The notes: generated from the sequence alone by a model not told the origin. DNA of 64,000 nucleotides from Candidatus Gastranaerophilales bacterium (GCA_910586855.1 CAJUJH010000003.1:156492-220491), one strand, 5' to 3'. Shown: positions 7,686 to 17,750, numbered from the stretch's first letter. Numbers and translations: made by a program.

Positions 7686-10600
7686 CTATTTCTCGCCAAG
7701 ATATTTATTTATCAATGATAAGAATTTTCTCTGTTCAAAATCATCTTTTCGTATAAAATCCTGAACATCAACATCTGCATATATTTTATTTGTAATATGT
7801 TCTTTTACAGATGTTAATACAATAACAGGAGTGCTTGCATATTTCTTCTGCTTACGAAGTTCTTTAACAAATTCCATGCCGGATAAATGAGGCATTTCAT
7901 GGTCTGTTACAATTAAATCAAAAATATCATTTTCAAGAAGTTTAAGTGCTTCTTTTGGATTGCCGCAAACTTCAACCTGATAGCCGCAGTTCATCAATAT
8001 ACTTTTTTGCAAAGTTCTGGTTGTTAAAGAATCATCTAAAACAAATATCTTCTTTTTAGCGTTAGCCTCAAGCGCCCGCACTCTGGTAGATGGGATAATA
8101 TTTGTGCTTGCTTTCCTTGAAAGCGTTGTGTTTAGAATATCTGTCATATTTAATATTAAACACATTTCACCTGATGCCAAGGTTGTTATTCCGGCAATAT
8201 TTTTTACCCTAAATAACGGAGGAGAGAGTTTTTTATGAAGTATTTCCTGGTCTCCGATTAATTTTTCAATAATAATCCCGAGTCTTGAATTTTCAGATTC
8301 AACAATAACAAGCGTATATTTTTCGGTTTCTCTGGGCTTATTTTCAAGTTCAAGAATTTGAGATAATGTGTAAACCTGAATTACTTCACCATTGTGTATA
8401 TAGTGATTTTTACCATCTCTTATAAATACATCATTAGGGTCAATCCTTAAAACTGTTTGAATAGATGAAGCGGGAAGTGCGTATAATTGCCCCTGTTCCA
8501 TAATAATAAATGTACGCAAAGTTGCCATTGTTGTGGGTAATTCCATAGTAACAAGGGTTCCTTTGTTTAATTCTGAATATACATCAATTCTGCCGTTTAA
8601 CTGTGAAATTTTTGTATGAACAATGTCAAGCCCTAAACCACGTCCTGAAAGCTCTGTAACCGTATCCCCGGTTGAAAACCCCGGATAAAATATTAGATTT
8701 ACAACCTGTTCTTCAGGAAGATTATCTATCTCAGCTTGAGTAAATAATCCTTTTTCAACAGCCCTCTGTTTAATCTTTTCTACATCAATTCCTTTGCCGT
8801 CATCTTTTACATTGATAATAATTTTGCTTTCTTTTTGAATAGCCTGAATTTCAATGCTTCCAACTCTGTTTTTTCCAAGCCTTTCCCTCTCATCAGGCTT
8901 TTCTATACCATGGTCAATAGAATTTCTTATAATATGCATTATAGGAATTTTAATATCTTCAATAATCTTTTTATCGGCAGAAACATCAGCACCCTCTATT
9001 TTAAAATCGATTTCCTTACCCTTATCTTTTGCAATATTGTGCACCATTCTTGGGAAAAGACCAAACACTGTTGATAATGGTAAAATACGCATATTTTTTA
9101 CCATTGATTCAAGTTCATCTGATGTAGAGTATAATTTTGAGTTATTCTCCTGCAATTGCTTCATCAAAGTATCAATACTTGTCATAAGAGCATTCATTTT
9201 CTCAAAATTAGCATTATGAAGCGAAATAAGCTGTTTATTATATCCTATAAAAGACTGCATGTTTCGTAAAGCTTCATCCCCGCCTTGATTTACAAGGTGT
9301 TTTTTATCAAAAAATTTCATATAATAGCCGATTTTATGATAATTTTTCTGCCAATCTACAAAATCATTTTGAATATTCTTTGCCAAAGATAAAAGCTCTC
9401 TGGTTTTAATCCTTGTAACAATCAAGTCTCCAATTTGATTAACAAGCTGGTCTAATTTACCTGAATCTACCCTTAGTGTTTTAATTGCAGTGGTATCAAA
9501 ATTTACAAGCCAATCATTAGAGCTCAACTGCTGCATTTTGATTTTTGTCTTGCTCTTTTTATTTTGAATTGCAGGCTTACTATTTAGGGAAAACTGCACC
9601 ATCTGTTCAATAATTGCAGCCTTTTGGTCCAAAAGTTCAATATCATCTGAAATATCTTTAAAAGAATTTTTTGATGAGTTTTTTTCAATGATTTTTCCTG
9701 CAGTTTCAACAATTTCTTTTATAATTCCGATTGTATCTTTATCAAACGGAGCATTATTGTTTTCATATATTGCAATAATTTTTAATACGGTAACAAATAT
9801 TTTTTTGAAGTTTTCTTCTTCAATCCTTGAAATTGTTTCATTTATGAGACTTTTTATTTCAGCTAAATTAATTTTATTCTCTAAAAGCGTCGGAACTTTT
9901 TTTGTAATATTTTTTATTAATTCTAAAAGTTCAGCATCTTTTAATTTATTAATAGGGGTGGTTTCCTTGGGTTCTTCGTTTTTAAAAGCCCTTGGCTCCT
10001 CTGACACTAATTTATATGCATTTTCGTAATAATTCTTTACCTTAATGTCTTCATTTTTACAAATTTCATTAAAATATTGAACAATCTCATTAATCTGAAG
10101 ATTCAAATCAATAATAAGGGGGTTTTTTGCACTATACTCATCCTTTGTTTTCCCGGATATAATTTCATCAGCAATTTCCATTATTTTGCGTGAAATTTTA
10201 TCCATATCATTTAAACCAATTTCAAAAAGTATATCTGATAACTTTTTAATAATAGGTTTTAAATCTGAAATCTGGCTAAAATCATTTTCCTGAGCACATT
10301 TAGAATATATGAATATTATACCTGTTAAACAATCTTCAATATCGTTAATATTTCTTAATATATTCTTTTTTATCTCTGAAAATTTAACTGATTCTTTTTC
10401 AGGACTTTGAACAGATACAACGTCTTCGCTATTTCCTTCAGCAATTTTCACAAGCCTGTCTATATAAATATCAACTTCATCTGTTACATATTCATTCTTT
10501 TGTTCAAAAGTTTTTTCAATTAGACCTGAAATAAAAGATAAGGCTGATGAAATTGTATCTGTTATATAGCTGTCAGGTACAAGCTTTTCATCCTTTACAA

Positions 10601-10832
10601 GCCCTAAAATATCTTCAATTTTATGTGCAATATTTTGTATGCCGTTAAACCCGAGCATTCTGGCTGAACCCTTTAAGCTATGGGCATCCCTGAATAATTG
10701 CATTGCAATTTCTGTATTTTTTGGCTTCTTTTCAAGTATAAGAAGATTTTTATCCATAGATTGCAATATTTCCCCGCTTTCCTGCTGGAAAATATTTAAA
10801 ATCTCATCAAGTTCTTCTTGTAAAAATTCCAT
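7686..10832 (-). CDS. cheA: Hybrid chemotaxis histidine kinase CheA with C-terminal receiver
   Basis: 1048 residues. Order: N-terminal Hpt domain with phosphorylated His51 in RDAHSLKGSARML; a long linker of ~350 residues without a recognised domain; dimerisation helices; HATPase domain with N box (HIIRNSIDHGIEKP) and glycine boxes (VKDDGKGID, SGRGLGLDIV); CheW-like coupling domain; and a C-terminal receiver (KIFVLDDS, then VTDHEMPHLSG). This CheA-REC fusion is typical of cyanobacterial pilus-type chemosensory systems (PixL/Hik36 class) and of FrzE. It sits 25 bases after the MCP gene. No cheB or separate cheY is nearby, so the fused receiver may serve as output or phosphate sink. Confidence 0.93.
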   Translation of the reverse strand: MEFLQEELDEILNIFQQESGEILQSMDKNLLILEKKPKNTEIAMQLFRDAHSLKGSARMLGFNGIQNIAHKIEDILGLVKDEKLVPDSYITDTISSALSFISGLIEKTFEQKNEYVTDEVDIYIDRLVKIAEGNSEDVVSVQSPEKESVKFSEIKKNILRNINDIEDCLTGIIFIYSKCAQENDFSQISDLKPIIKKLSDILFEIGLNDMDKISRKIMEIADEIISGKTKDEYSAKNPLIIDLNLQINEIVQYFNEICKNEDIKVKNYYENAYKLVSEEPRAFKNEEPKETTPINKLKDAELLELIKNITKKVPTLLENKINLAEIKSLINETISRIEEENFKKIFVTVLKIIAIYENNNAPFDKDTIGIIKEIVETAGKIIEKNSSKNSFKDISDDIELLDQKAAIIEQMVQFSLNSKPAIQNKKSKTKIKMQQLSSNDWLVNFDTTAIKTLRVDSGKLDQLVNQIGDLIVTRIKTRELLSLAKNIQNDFVDWQKNYHKIGYYMKFFDKKHLVNQGGDEALRNMQSFIGYNKQLISLHNANFEKMNALMTSIDTLMKQLQENNSKLYSTSDELESMVKNMRILPLSTVFGLFPRMVHNIAKDKGKEIDFKIEGADVSADKKIIEDIKIPIMHIIRNSIDHGIEKPDERERLGKNRVGSIEIQAIQKESKIIINVKDDGKGIDVEKIKQRAVEKGLFTQAEIDNLPEEQVVNLIFYPGFSTGDTVTELSGRGLGLDIVHTKISQLNGRIDVYSELNKGTLVTMELPTTMATLRTFIIMEQGQLYALPASSIQTVLRIDPNDVFIRDGKNHYIHNGEVIQVYTLSQILELENKPRETEKYTLVIVESENSRLGIIIEKLIGDQEILHKKLSPPLFRVKNIAGITTLASGEMCLILNMTDILNTTLSRKASTNIIPSTRVRALEANAKKKIFVLDDSLTTRTLQKSILMNCGYQVEVCGNPKEALKLLENDIFDLIVTDHEMPHLSGMEFVKELRKQKKYASTPVIVLTSVKEHITNKIYADVDVQDFIRKDDFEQRKFLSLINKYLGEK

Positions 10833-10857
10833 TAATTAAACCTGTTAAAATCCGTAT

Positions 10858-11910
10858 TTACTCGTCTAAAACGCTTGTCTTGAATGATTTGGTAAGAGAA
10901 TGCAAACTTTCTATATTCTTATAATTTTCTTCCGTTATTTTAAAGTTAGTTTCAAGCATACCGGTTAATTCCTTTATGTATCCGCCGGTATTTTGAGTAT
11001 CTTTTTTAAGTTTATCAGACGAAGCAATAATTTCATTAACACTTGTTGAAATTTCATTCATAAAACCAATTAACTGTTCAATATTGCTTCCAATGCTGTG
11101 TGCCAAATCTATCCCGGATTCAATTTCTTTTGTACCTTCTTCGGTTGCCATAACTGTTGAATTTGTAGTTTGCTGGATATCTGTAATTAAAGATGTGATT
11201 TTTGTTGTTGCTTGTTTTGATTCATCTGCAAGTTTTCTAATCTCGCCCGCAACAACAGCAAATCCCTTACCATGTTCACCGGCTCTTGCAGCTTCAACTG
11301 CAGCATTTAAAGCAAGCAGGTTTGTTTGTTCTGCAATATCTTCAACAACACCAATGGTAGATGATATCGACTGGATAAACTCAGACAATTCTAAAATCAA
11401 CTCTGCAATAGTCTGAATTTTATGTCTTATTGCAAACATTTTTTCAATATTAGCTTTAACCGCCAGATGTTCTGTATTTGTAAAATCAAGCGAATGGTGG
11501 GTTTTAGCCTGGGTCTTGCTGATAATCTCATTCATTGATGCTATATATTCTTTTAAATTTTCAATAAGAGAAACTATGTTTGTTATCTTTGCAAAAGAAA
11601 GATTGATATTTTCTTTCTGGCTGTTTGTTGTAGTTTCAATTTTTTTGGTCTCATCATCAGTTTGGTCGATAACTTCATACACAACACCATCTATGCTTCT
11701 TTTAAGTTGTTTTTTTGTAAATTCAAAAGCAAGCAATGCCAGGATAAAAAGAAACACAATTGTTACAGTCATTAAAGTAGGGTCAAGCTCAGCATACTCA
11801 TATACCACATATAAAACCAAGAAAATACCAAATAATACAATTATATCAAATGTGCTTTTTTTGGTAAGTTCATTTGTGAGAGTGTTTCTTTTCTTTTCAT
11901 CTTTAAACAT
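10858..11910 (-). CDS. Methyl-accepting chemotaxis protein without a periplasmic sensor domain
   Basis: 350 residues. Two closely spaced transmembrane helices near 20-65 (FDIIVLFGIFLVLYVVYEY and LMTVTIVFLFILALLAF) leave almost no periplasmic loop. The rest is a cytoplasmic coiled coil with the conserved signalling hairpin around 190-225 (EQTNLLALNAAVEAARAGEH, GFAVVAGEIRKLADES). It should bind CheA and CheW. Sensing must occur within the membrane, in the cytoplasm or through a partner. GGGG precedes the ATG. It is the first gene of the minus-strand mcp-cheA-HD-TPR operon and is divergent from the REC-GGDEF gene 61 bases away. Confidence 0.92.
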   Translation of the reverse strand: MFKDEKKRNTLTNELTKKSTFDIIVLFGIFLVLYVVYEYAELDPTLMTVTIVFLFILALLAFEFTKKQLKRSIDGVVYEVIDQTDDETKKIETTTNSQKENINLSFAKITNIVSLIENLKEYIASMNEIISKTQAKTHHSLDFTNTEHLAVKANIEKMFAIRHKIQTIAELILELSEFIQSISSTIGVVEDIAEQTNLLALNAAVEAARAGEHGKGFAVVAGEIRKLADESKQATTKITSLITDIQQTTNSTVMATEEGTKEIESGIDLAHSIGSNIEQLIGFMNEISTSVNEIIASSDKLKKDTQNTGGYIKELTGMLETNFKITEENYKNIESLHSLTKSFKTSVLDE

Positions 11911-11971
11911 ATTTCCCCTTTTTCAAAAAATAATGTATAATCTATTTTAATTATAGTAAATAATACGGATT

Positions 11972-13411
11972 ATGGCAAAAAAAGTTCTAATTATTGATGA
12001 TAGTATTACACAACTATCGAGCTTAAAAATATTCTTTAAGCGCGCAGGGTTTGACGTTGAAACTGCACAAAACGGGGTAGAAGGTTTTGTAAAGGTTTAT
12101 AAAACTGCACCTGATTTAATTATTTCAGATGTATTAATGCCTCATTTGGGCGGTTTTCAACTATGCAGACTCCTAAAAAGCAACCCTGAAACAAAGCAGA
12201 TACCAATTATCATGCTAACTGTTCTGGATAAAAAGCTTGATAAATTCTGGGCATCTCAATCCGGTGCAAACAGATTTATACAAAAAGACTCGGATTTTAA
12301 AAATATTATCCAAATTGCAGATGAAATTTCAAATGAATTTCCTGTATCACAAAGATATAAAGATTCTCTAAAAACCTATGAATTTGACGAAGAAGGAATT
12401 ATTCCGCAAATCAATAAAATCCTTGATGATGAATTGATGAAAGCCACAATTTCAAATAAATTCAGGGATTTAACCGATTATACAAGCGATGATAAAGTCA
12501 TTGCAGGCAGAATCTTTAAAATTTTATCTACAATACTTGAATACGATGCAGCTTGCATTTATTTTCATTCTCCCGATGGTTCAACCAAAAAAAGATTGAT
12601 TTTTGATAAACAAAACTGCGAACTTAAGGATAACGTTTATCTTGACATCTGGCGCCAAATTCTTCCTGATTGTATTGAAGATTTTGAAATTGAGACAGTA
12701 AACAAAAATAAAAGCGAAAATATTATCGAAAGCGCCGATGAATTTCAATCAAGAAAAGAGTTTGATTTTTATTATGAAAACAATCTTATAGGCAAAGTCT
12801 GCTTCTATTCAACTCAAAATATTGAATGGAACAAACTCAAATTTATGCCAAGTGCAAAATCAGAATTAGATTTATATTTAAGACTTAAATTCTTATATGT
12901 TAAGACTTGTTACCTTTCAATAACCGATGAACTTACAAAGTTATACACAAGACGCCATTTAGACAGCGTAATTATTCAGGAATTTGAAAGAGCAAAAAGA
13001 TACGGTACCATAATTTCTGTTGCTATGGCAGATATCGACAATTTTAAAATGATAAATGACACATACGGGCACACTGCAGGTGATTACATTTTAAAAGAAG
13101 TTTCTAAAATATTTATAGACACTTTAAGAAAAACGGATTTTATATACAGATACGGCGGAGAAGAAATCTGTATATTAATGCCTGAAACATGCATACAAAA
13201 TGTTATTATGCCGCTTGAGCGTATTAGGAAAAATATTGAAAATAAACAATTTATTCACAATAATCAACAGATAAAAGTCACTATAAGCGTTGGTGCTACA
13301 ACCTATGCAAAAGATATGAGGGTGCCGTCCGATTTAATTGAAAAAGCAGACGCCGCTTTATATAAAGCAAAAAAAACAGGGAAAAATAAGGTCGTAATTG
13401 AAAATGAATGA
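11972..13411 (+). CDS. Response regulator with diguanylate cyclase output (REC-GGDEF)
   Basis: 479 residues. The N-terminal receiver (1-120) has DD at 9-10, phospho-acceptor Asp53 and the conserved Thr/Lys positions. A middle region of ~200 residues resembles a GAF-like sensor. The C-terminal GGDEF domain starts at SITDELTKLYTRRHLD, with RYGGEEI at the active site. An inhibitory RxxD site (RKTD) lies five residues before it. It should make cyclic di-GMP when phosphorylated, presumably by the adjacent CheA. Isoleucine replaces phenylalanine in the GGEEF motif, a variation usually tolerated. Its last 14 bases overlap the double-CheW gene. Confidence 0.9.
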   Translation: MAKKVLIIDDSITQLSSLKIFFKRAGFDVETAQNGVEGFVKVYKTAPDLIISDVLMPHLGGFQLCRLLKSNPETKQIPIIMLTVLDKKLDKFWASQSGANRFIQKDSDFKNIIQIADEISNEFPVSQRYKDSLKTYEFDEEGIIPQINKILDDELMKATISNKFRDLTDYTSDDKVIAGRIFKILSTILEYDAACIYFHSPDGSTKKRLIFDKQNCELKDNVYLDIWRQILPDCIEDFEIETVNKNKSENIIESADEFQSRKEFDFYYENNLIGKVCFYSTQNIEWNKLKFMPSAKSELDLYLRLKFLYVKTCYLSITDELTKLYTRRHLDSVIIQEFERAKRYGTIISVAMADIDNFKMINDTYGHTAGDYILKEVSKIFIDTLRKTDFIYRYGGEEICILMPETCIQNVIMPLERIRKNIENKQFIHNNQQIKVTISVGATTYAKDMRVPSDLIEKADAALYKAKKTGKNKVVIENE

Positions 13412-14441
13412 AATCACGGTTGCAGATAACATTCAGGAAAATGATATTTATATTTTTGTAAAAATCGGAAATTCTTCCTACGCTTTTCCTGCTTTACACG
13501 TGCTTGAGATTATAAAACTTGTAGAGCTTGAATACCCGGAAAAAATGCCCGCTTATATAGCAGGTATTCTTGAATACAAGGGAAAAGTAATCCACATAAT
13601 GGATTTAAGGTCCGTATTAAATATTGAAACAAAAGAATACAATATTGATACACATATTCTTATTATGCAAGGTAAGGATGGCAACTACGGTATTATTGTA
13701 GATAAAATTGCAGATATCAAAAGAATAGATACAGCAATTATTACTCCGCCCCCTTATTCTAAAGAAAATTGCTTTACAAAAGGGATTTACTTAAATAATG
13801 GTACCAGCACAGTTGTTATAAATATAGATTTACTTGAAGATTGGCTTAAAGATACACAAAACACAGAGACAAGCTTTAATGAAAAGGCATCAAGGCTTTT
13901 ACCAAGAGACATAAAATCAAAAGAAGTTCTTCACCAAAGAAAAATGCAGTTAATTGCAAAAACCGAAGGTATAACATACAAAGGACTTCAAAATAAAGAT
14001 GTATATATAAGTTTTACCATAGGAAACAATACTTACTGCCTTGAAATTGTTTATGTAGGAGGATTTTACAAATACTCTGAAACAAAAGTTATAAAAATGC
14101 CTTGCACGCCATCTTTTATAAAAGGTCTAATCAGCATAAAAGGTGACTATATAACCATTATTGATTTAAGAAAATATTTTGATAATGAATTTTCAAACAT
14201 AACCGATAAATCAACAATTATTGCAATTCAATCCAAAGATTTTAAAGTAGGCTTCATTGTTGATGAAATATCAGATACTATGAATATTCCATCTGCAGAA
14301 TTATTCCGCAATAAGTCAAAAAATAAAAATGCAAAAGCTGACAGCAAAAACGAAATCATAGAATATGTAAAAGATGAGAAACTCTATCTTGTCTTAAATA
14401 TGGATGAAATCTTAAGCAATGAAAGATTATATGTAGGCTGA
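13398..14441 (+). CDS. cheW: Adaptor with two tandem CheW domains
   Basis: 347 residues, about twice the length of a normal CheW. The first CheW domain (about 10-150) contains IYIFVKIGNSSYAFPALHV and KGKVIHIMDLRSVL; the second (about 195-345) contains VYISFTIGNNTYCLEIVYV and KGDYITIIDLRKYF. Each can dock the kinase or a receptor tip, so the protein may bridge two receptor or kinase partners in the array. It overlaps the REC-GGDEF gene by 14 bases, implying translational coupling and equal supply of adaptor and output protein. The second domain is more divergent. Confidence 0.88.
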   Translation: MKMNEITVADNIQENDIYIFVKIGNSSYAFPALHVLEIIKLVELEYPEKMPAYIAGILEYKGKVIHIMDLRSVLNIETKEYNIDTHILIMQGKDGNYGIIVDKIADIKRIDTAIITPPPYSKENCFTKGIYLNNGTSTVVINIDLLEDWLKDTQNTETSFNEKASRLLPRDIKSKEVLHQRKMQLIAKTEGITYKGLQNKDVYISFTIGNNTYCLEIVYVGGFYKYSETKVIKMPCTPSFIKGLISIKGDYITIIDLRKYFDNEFSNITDKSTIIAIQSKDFKVGFIVDEISDTMNIPSAELFRNKSKNKNAKADSKNEIIEYVKDEKLYLVLNMDEILSNERLYVG

Positions 14442-14479
14442 TTTTTTGCATTTTTAAAAATAAACCTTAAATAAAAAAT

Positions 14480-15058
14480 ATGAAGATTATTTTAAAAATA
14501 TTAATATTACTGCTTGCAAGCACATTTTTGTTTCAAACACCTTCTTTCGCGAATGAAAAAGAAGCATATGAAGAAATCTATGAAAAACTTGAACCTGCTG
14601 ATTTTGAATATATGTTTGGAATTGACCCGTATCAGGCAGAAGATTATACAAAATATATGTATTCTCCCTATCCCTTATTTAGGGTGGGAGTACCTTTTAT
14701 ATTTAAAAATACTGAAATAAAACCGGGATACTACATTTTAACCCCGAGAAAAAAGGATGGCAAAACCTTTGTATTATTTAAAGAACAAGGCAGAGTGAAG
14801 TATCTAATCCCGGTTTATGAAACAGATTTAGTTGACCCTCTTTTTTATGACCAGTATATTCCTGAAAGAAAAGACGGTTTTTGGGAAAAAGCGAGAAAGA
14901 AAGCTTCAAACACAATAGGAAGGCTGTTTCCAAAACATACCCAAAGAATGCCTGCGCCAAAAGCTTATATAGAAGTAAATGATATAGAAAGACAATTCTA
15001 TCAGGTAATTTTATACTATGGGACTCAAAAGTACTATATGATTTTTCGCCAAAGATGA
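14480..15058 (+). CDS. Secreted protein of unknown function
   Basis: 192 residues with a clear signal peptide (hydrophobic 3-18, cleavage after PSFA at residue 24). The mature part is rich in aromatic and charged residues (EYMFGIDPYQAEDYTKYMY, KPGYYILTPRKKDGK) with a basic segment around 135-160. No domain recognised. It follows the double-CheW gene by 38 bases and precedes another secreted protein, so it is probably in the same long transcript. No clear Shine-Dalgarno precedes the ATG. Confidence 0.6.
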   Translation: MKIILKILILLLASTFLFQTPSFANEKEAYEEIYEKLEPADFEYMFGIDPYQAEDYTKYMYSPYPLFRVGVPFIFKNTEIKPGYYILTPRKKDGKTFVLFKEQGRVKYLIPVYETDLVDPLFYDQYIPERKDGFWEKARKKASNTIGRLFPKHTQRMPAPKAYIEVNDIERQFYQVILYYGTQKYYMIFRQR

Positions 15059-15083
15059 TAGAATAATAAAAAAGAGGAATAAT

Positions 15084-16037
15084 ATGAAGAGAATATTTAT
15101 AATTTTTGCAGTGTTTTTGCTGATTTCATCAAGCACCCTTGCAAATAATGCTGTAGAAGAATTTGAAACCTACAGCATAAAAAACACCTTAAACAAAGAA
15201 AAAACAGATAGAGCTCAAATTAAAGAACTTCTATATAATTTAAACGAATATTCAAACACCCACGATACTGATAAGATAAAGAAATTCTATTCAAAAGACT
15301 ATATAAGCTATGACGGTTTCAATCGCGATGCCTTTATTGCCGCCATTAAAGAAACTTTTGAAATGTACCCTGATATTACCTATAAAAGCAAAATAAAATC
15401 AATGCAAATTTTTGATAATTGGGCTTCAGTTCAATTGACAGATACCTCAGTTTCAAATAAACAAGCATTAACACAAGCCATTGTTAATAATAAGCCTGTT
15501 TTGGATAAAAAAATTGAAGGCGTTATGGAAAGCGTTTGCGATTATGTTGTCTACCTTAAAAAAACAGCGGGCAGATGGGAAATATACGCTGATAGCATAA
15601 TTGCAGAAAGCACATCAATAAAATACGGAAATGCCAAAGATTTAAAAATGGATATTATTTCCCCCCTTGTTGTAAAAGGAGGAGAAGATTACTGCATAAG
15701 TCTAAATATTGAAAACAGACCTGAAAACTCATTAATGCTTGCTTCTCTTTCAAGAGAAGAAATTAAATATCCGCCAAAAATGCCGGTTGATGCTTTTAGA
15801 AAAGTTCCAAAAGACGGAATTTTGGAACGTGTTGTAAAAGCAAACAACAATGGAATTAATGAATACTCTCTTGCCTCTGTTGGTATTACGGAAATTTCAC
15901 TAAATGAAGAAAAAACTGCAATTAATTATCAAATGTCAGGCATAGCTTTTTTAATGAAGAGAGTAAATATTTATACAAATAAAAACACTGTAGATAAAAA
16001 ACATGTAGATAAAATTCTAAAGAAGGAGCCTCTATAA
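15084..16037 (+). CDS. Secreted protein with NTF2/SnoaL-like domain
   Basis: 317 residues. Signal peptide with predicted cleavage after STLA (residue 20). Residues ~45-185 look like an NTF2-like alpha+beta cone (LLYNLNEYSNTHDTDKIKKF, FIAAIKETFEMYPDITYKS, then VVYLKKTAGRWEIYADSI), a fold used for ligand binding or small enzymes. The C-terminal ~130 residues are a second unassigned strand-rich part. A GAGGAA ribosome binding site supports the start. Located just before lspA; the substrate is unknown. Confidence 0.65.
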   Translation: MKRIFIIFAVFLLISSSTLANNAVEEFETYSIKNTLNKEKTDRAQIKELLYNLNEYSNTHDTDKIKKFYSKDYISYDGFNRDAFIAAIKETFEMYPDITYKSKIKSMQIFDNWASVQLTDTSVSNKQALTQAIVNNKPVLDKKIEGVMESVCDYVVYLKKTAGRWEIYADSIIAESTSIKYGNAKDLKMDIISPLVVKGGEDYCISLNIENRPENSLMLASLSREEIKYPPKMPVDAFRKVPKDGILERVVKANNNGINEYSLASVGITEISLNEEKTAINYQMSGIAFLMKRVNIYTNKNTVDKKHVDKILKKEPL

Positions 16038-16039
16038 CA

Positions 16040-16528
16040 ATGCCTCATGATAAAAGAGCTTTTATTTTCTTTATCATCACAAGCCTTGTTTTGTGGCAGT
16101 TTGGTATATCCGTTAGAGATTTGTGCATAAAACAAAATATGCAGTTAATGTCAGAAAATAACCCCATCCTCTCTTTTGTATATTTAAAAAATACAGGTGG
16201 AGCTTTCAGCTTACTTCATAACTATACAAATTTTCTTGCAGCCTTTGGAATAGTTTCGATAATCTGCATCTTGATATATTCTTATAAAAAACTTGAATTT
16301 AACCAAAAATTTAAAATGTTAACCCTAATTTCACTAACATCAGGAATCTTTGGCAACCTTGTTGAAAGACTGCAGAATGGCTATGTTGTTGATTTTATCA
16401 AATTAAATTTTATAAATTTTGCCGTTTTTAATTTTTTTGATATCCTAATCACAATTTCTATTATCCTCCTTTTTGGATTAATCTTTTTTGAAGAAATTAA
16501 AAAACATACAAAAAAAGGTGCAGAGTAG
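16040..16528 (+). CDS. lspA: Lipoprotein signal peptidase (signal peptidase II)
   Basis: 162 residues with four membrane helices, the usual size. This aspartyl protease of the inner membrane removes signal peptides from lipid-modified prolipoproteins. The conserved blocks are FVYLKNTGGAFSLL, GNLVERLQNGYVVDFI (first catalytic Asp) and FNFFDILIT (second catalytic Asp; usually FNVAD). AAGGAG lies before the ATG. Its TAG stop shares a base with the GTG start of rluD, so the two are translationally coupled. Confidence 0.9.
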   Translation: MPHDKRAFIFFIITSLVLWQFGISVRDLCIKQNMQLMSENNPILSFVYLKNTGGAFSLLHNYTNFLAAFGIVSIICILIYSYKKLEFNQKFKMLTLISLTSGIFGNLVERLQNGYVVDFIKLNFINFAVFNFFDILITISIILLFGLIFFEEIKKHTKKGAE

Positions 16529-17466
16529 TGGAATTTAAAACTGATACAACCCTTGAAAACCTGCGTCTTGATAATGCTGTGATTTCGCTTTGCAAAGAAT
16601 TTTCACGCTCCAAAGTTCAAAAAATGATAGAAAATAATTACATCAAAGTTAATTCAAAAAAAGCTAAAGCTTCTTATAAATTAAAAGCAGGAGATATAAT
16701 TGAAATTATTAAAAAAGAAGATATTAAACCAGCCGTTAAAGCTCAAAATATTCCTCTTGATATAATTTATGAGGATGATTACTTTATTGTTTTAAATAAA
16801 CAAAAAGGAATTTTAACTCACCCAACCCCTTTAAATAAAGAAAATTCTCTTGTAAATGCGCTTTTTTATCATGGCTGCAAATTATCCAATATACAAGGAA
16901 TTGAAAGAGCAGGCATTGTCCACAGGCTTGATAAAAACACTTCAGGGCTTATTCTTATTGCAAAAACAAATGATGCACATCTTAATCTTCAAAAACAAAT
17001 CCAAATAAAATCTGCCAAAAGAAAATATTTAGCCGTTGTGCACGGTATTATTGAAGAAAATGAAGGCATTATAAATAAACCTCTTGTGCATTTTATGAAT
17101 AAAACCGTTAAAATGAATATTGCAAAAGAAGGCGAAGGGCAGGAAGCTATCACTCATTTTAAAGTTTTAGAAAGACAGGAAGATACTACCTTGCTTGAAC
17201 TTGAGCTTAAAACTGGTAGAACCCATCAGATAAGATGTCACCTTTCATCAATCAATCATCCTGTATACGGCGATTCATTATACGGCGCTAAAGGCTTTAA
17301 AAGCAAAATAAATATAAAAACAACAGAACAGCTTTTAATGTCTTATTATCTAAGTTTTACTCACCCCGCAACGGATGAATTTATGGAATTTCAACTTAAT
17401 GAATCTCAATATGATGATGATTTTAAAAGATTTTTCAACTATCTTAAAAATACAAGGAGAAAATAA
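16528..17466 (+). CDS. rluD: RluD-type 23S rRNA pseudouridine synthase
   Basis: 312 residues. An S4-like RNA-binding domain covers about 10-75 (SRSKVQKMIENNYIKVN) and a pseudouridine synthase domain follows, with the catalytic aspartate in GIVHRLDKNTSGLIL and a later RTHQIRCHL motif. RluA/RluD-family enzymes isomerise uridines in the 23S rRNA stem-loop near 1911-1917; the exact target cannot be fixed from sequence. GTG start overlapping the lspA stop. Notably, rlmH, which methylates a pseudouridine made by RluD, is elsewhere in this window. Confidence 0.88.
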   Translation: MEFKTDTTLENLRLDNAVISLCKEFSRSKVQKMIENNYIKVNSKKAKASYKLKAGDIIEIIKKEDIKPAVKAQNIPLDIIYEDDYFIVLNKQKGILTHPTPLNKENSLVNALFYHGCKLSNIQGIERAGIVHRLDKNTSGLILIAKTNDAHLNLQKQIQIKSAKRKYLAVVHGIIEENEGIINKPLVHFMNKTVKMNIAKEGEGQEAITHFKVLERQEDTTLLELELKTGRTHQIRCHLSSINHPVYGDSLYGAKGFKSKINIKTTEQLLMSYYLSFTHPATDEFMEFQLNESQYDDDFKRFFNYLKNTRRK

Positions 17467-17687
17467 TGCAGGAATTAATAATTTATTTTATAGCAGGGCT
17501 TTTAACAGGCTTAATCATTATGTTTTTTGTTGTAAAAAACTTAAAAAAAGAACAATCCGCCCTTAAAAGAAAATACGAAAAAACATCCGTCGGCGCCGAT
17601 GATTCTGAATTAAAAGTTAAAACCCTTGAAAATAAAATAAAAACCCTTGAAGCCGCTCTAGAAAAAAGCTTGAAAGATAAGCAATAA
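17466..17687 (+). CDS. Small single-helix membrane protein with coiled coil
   Basis: 73 residues: one N-terminal membrane helix (LIIYFIAGLLTGLIIMFFVV) followed by a basic, then heptad-like coiled-coil tail (SELKVKTLENKIKTLEAALEK). The ATG overlaps the rluD stop (TAATG). No family recognised; it is likely a small membrane-anchored scaffold. It closes the plus-strand operon. Confidence 0.6.
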   Translation: MQELIIYFIAGLLTGLIIMFFVVKNLKKEQSALKRKYEKTSVGADDSELKVKTLENKIKTLEAALEKSLKDKQ

Positions 17688-17750
17688 TCTTTCACCTTTT
17701 TAATTTCTCCTGTAAGTTTTTGTGCATAAGCACAGGACTGTGGTTTGTGA

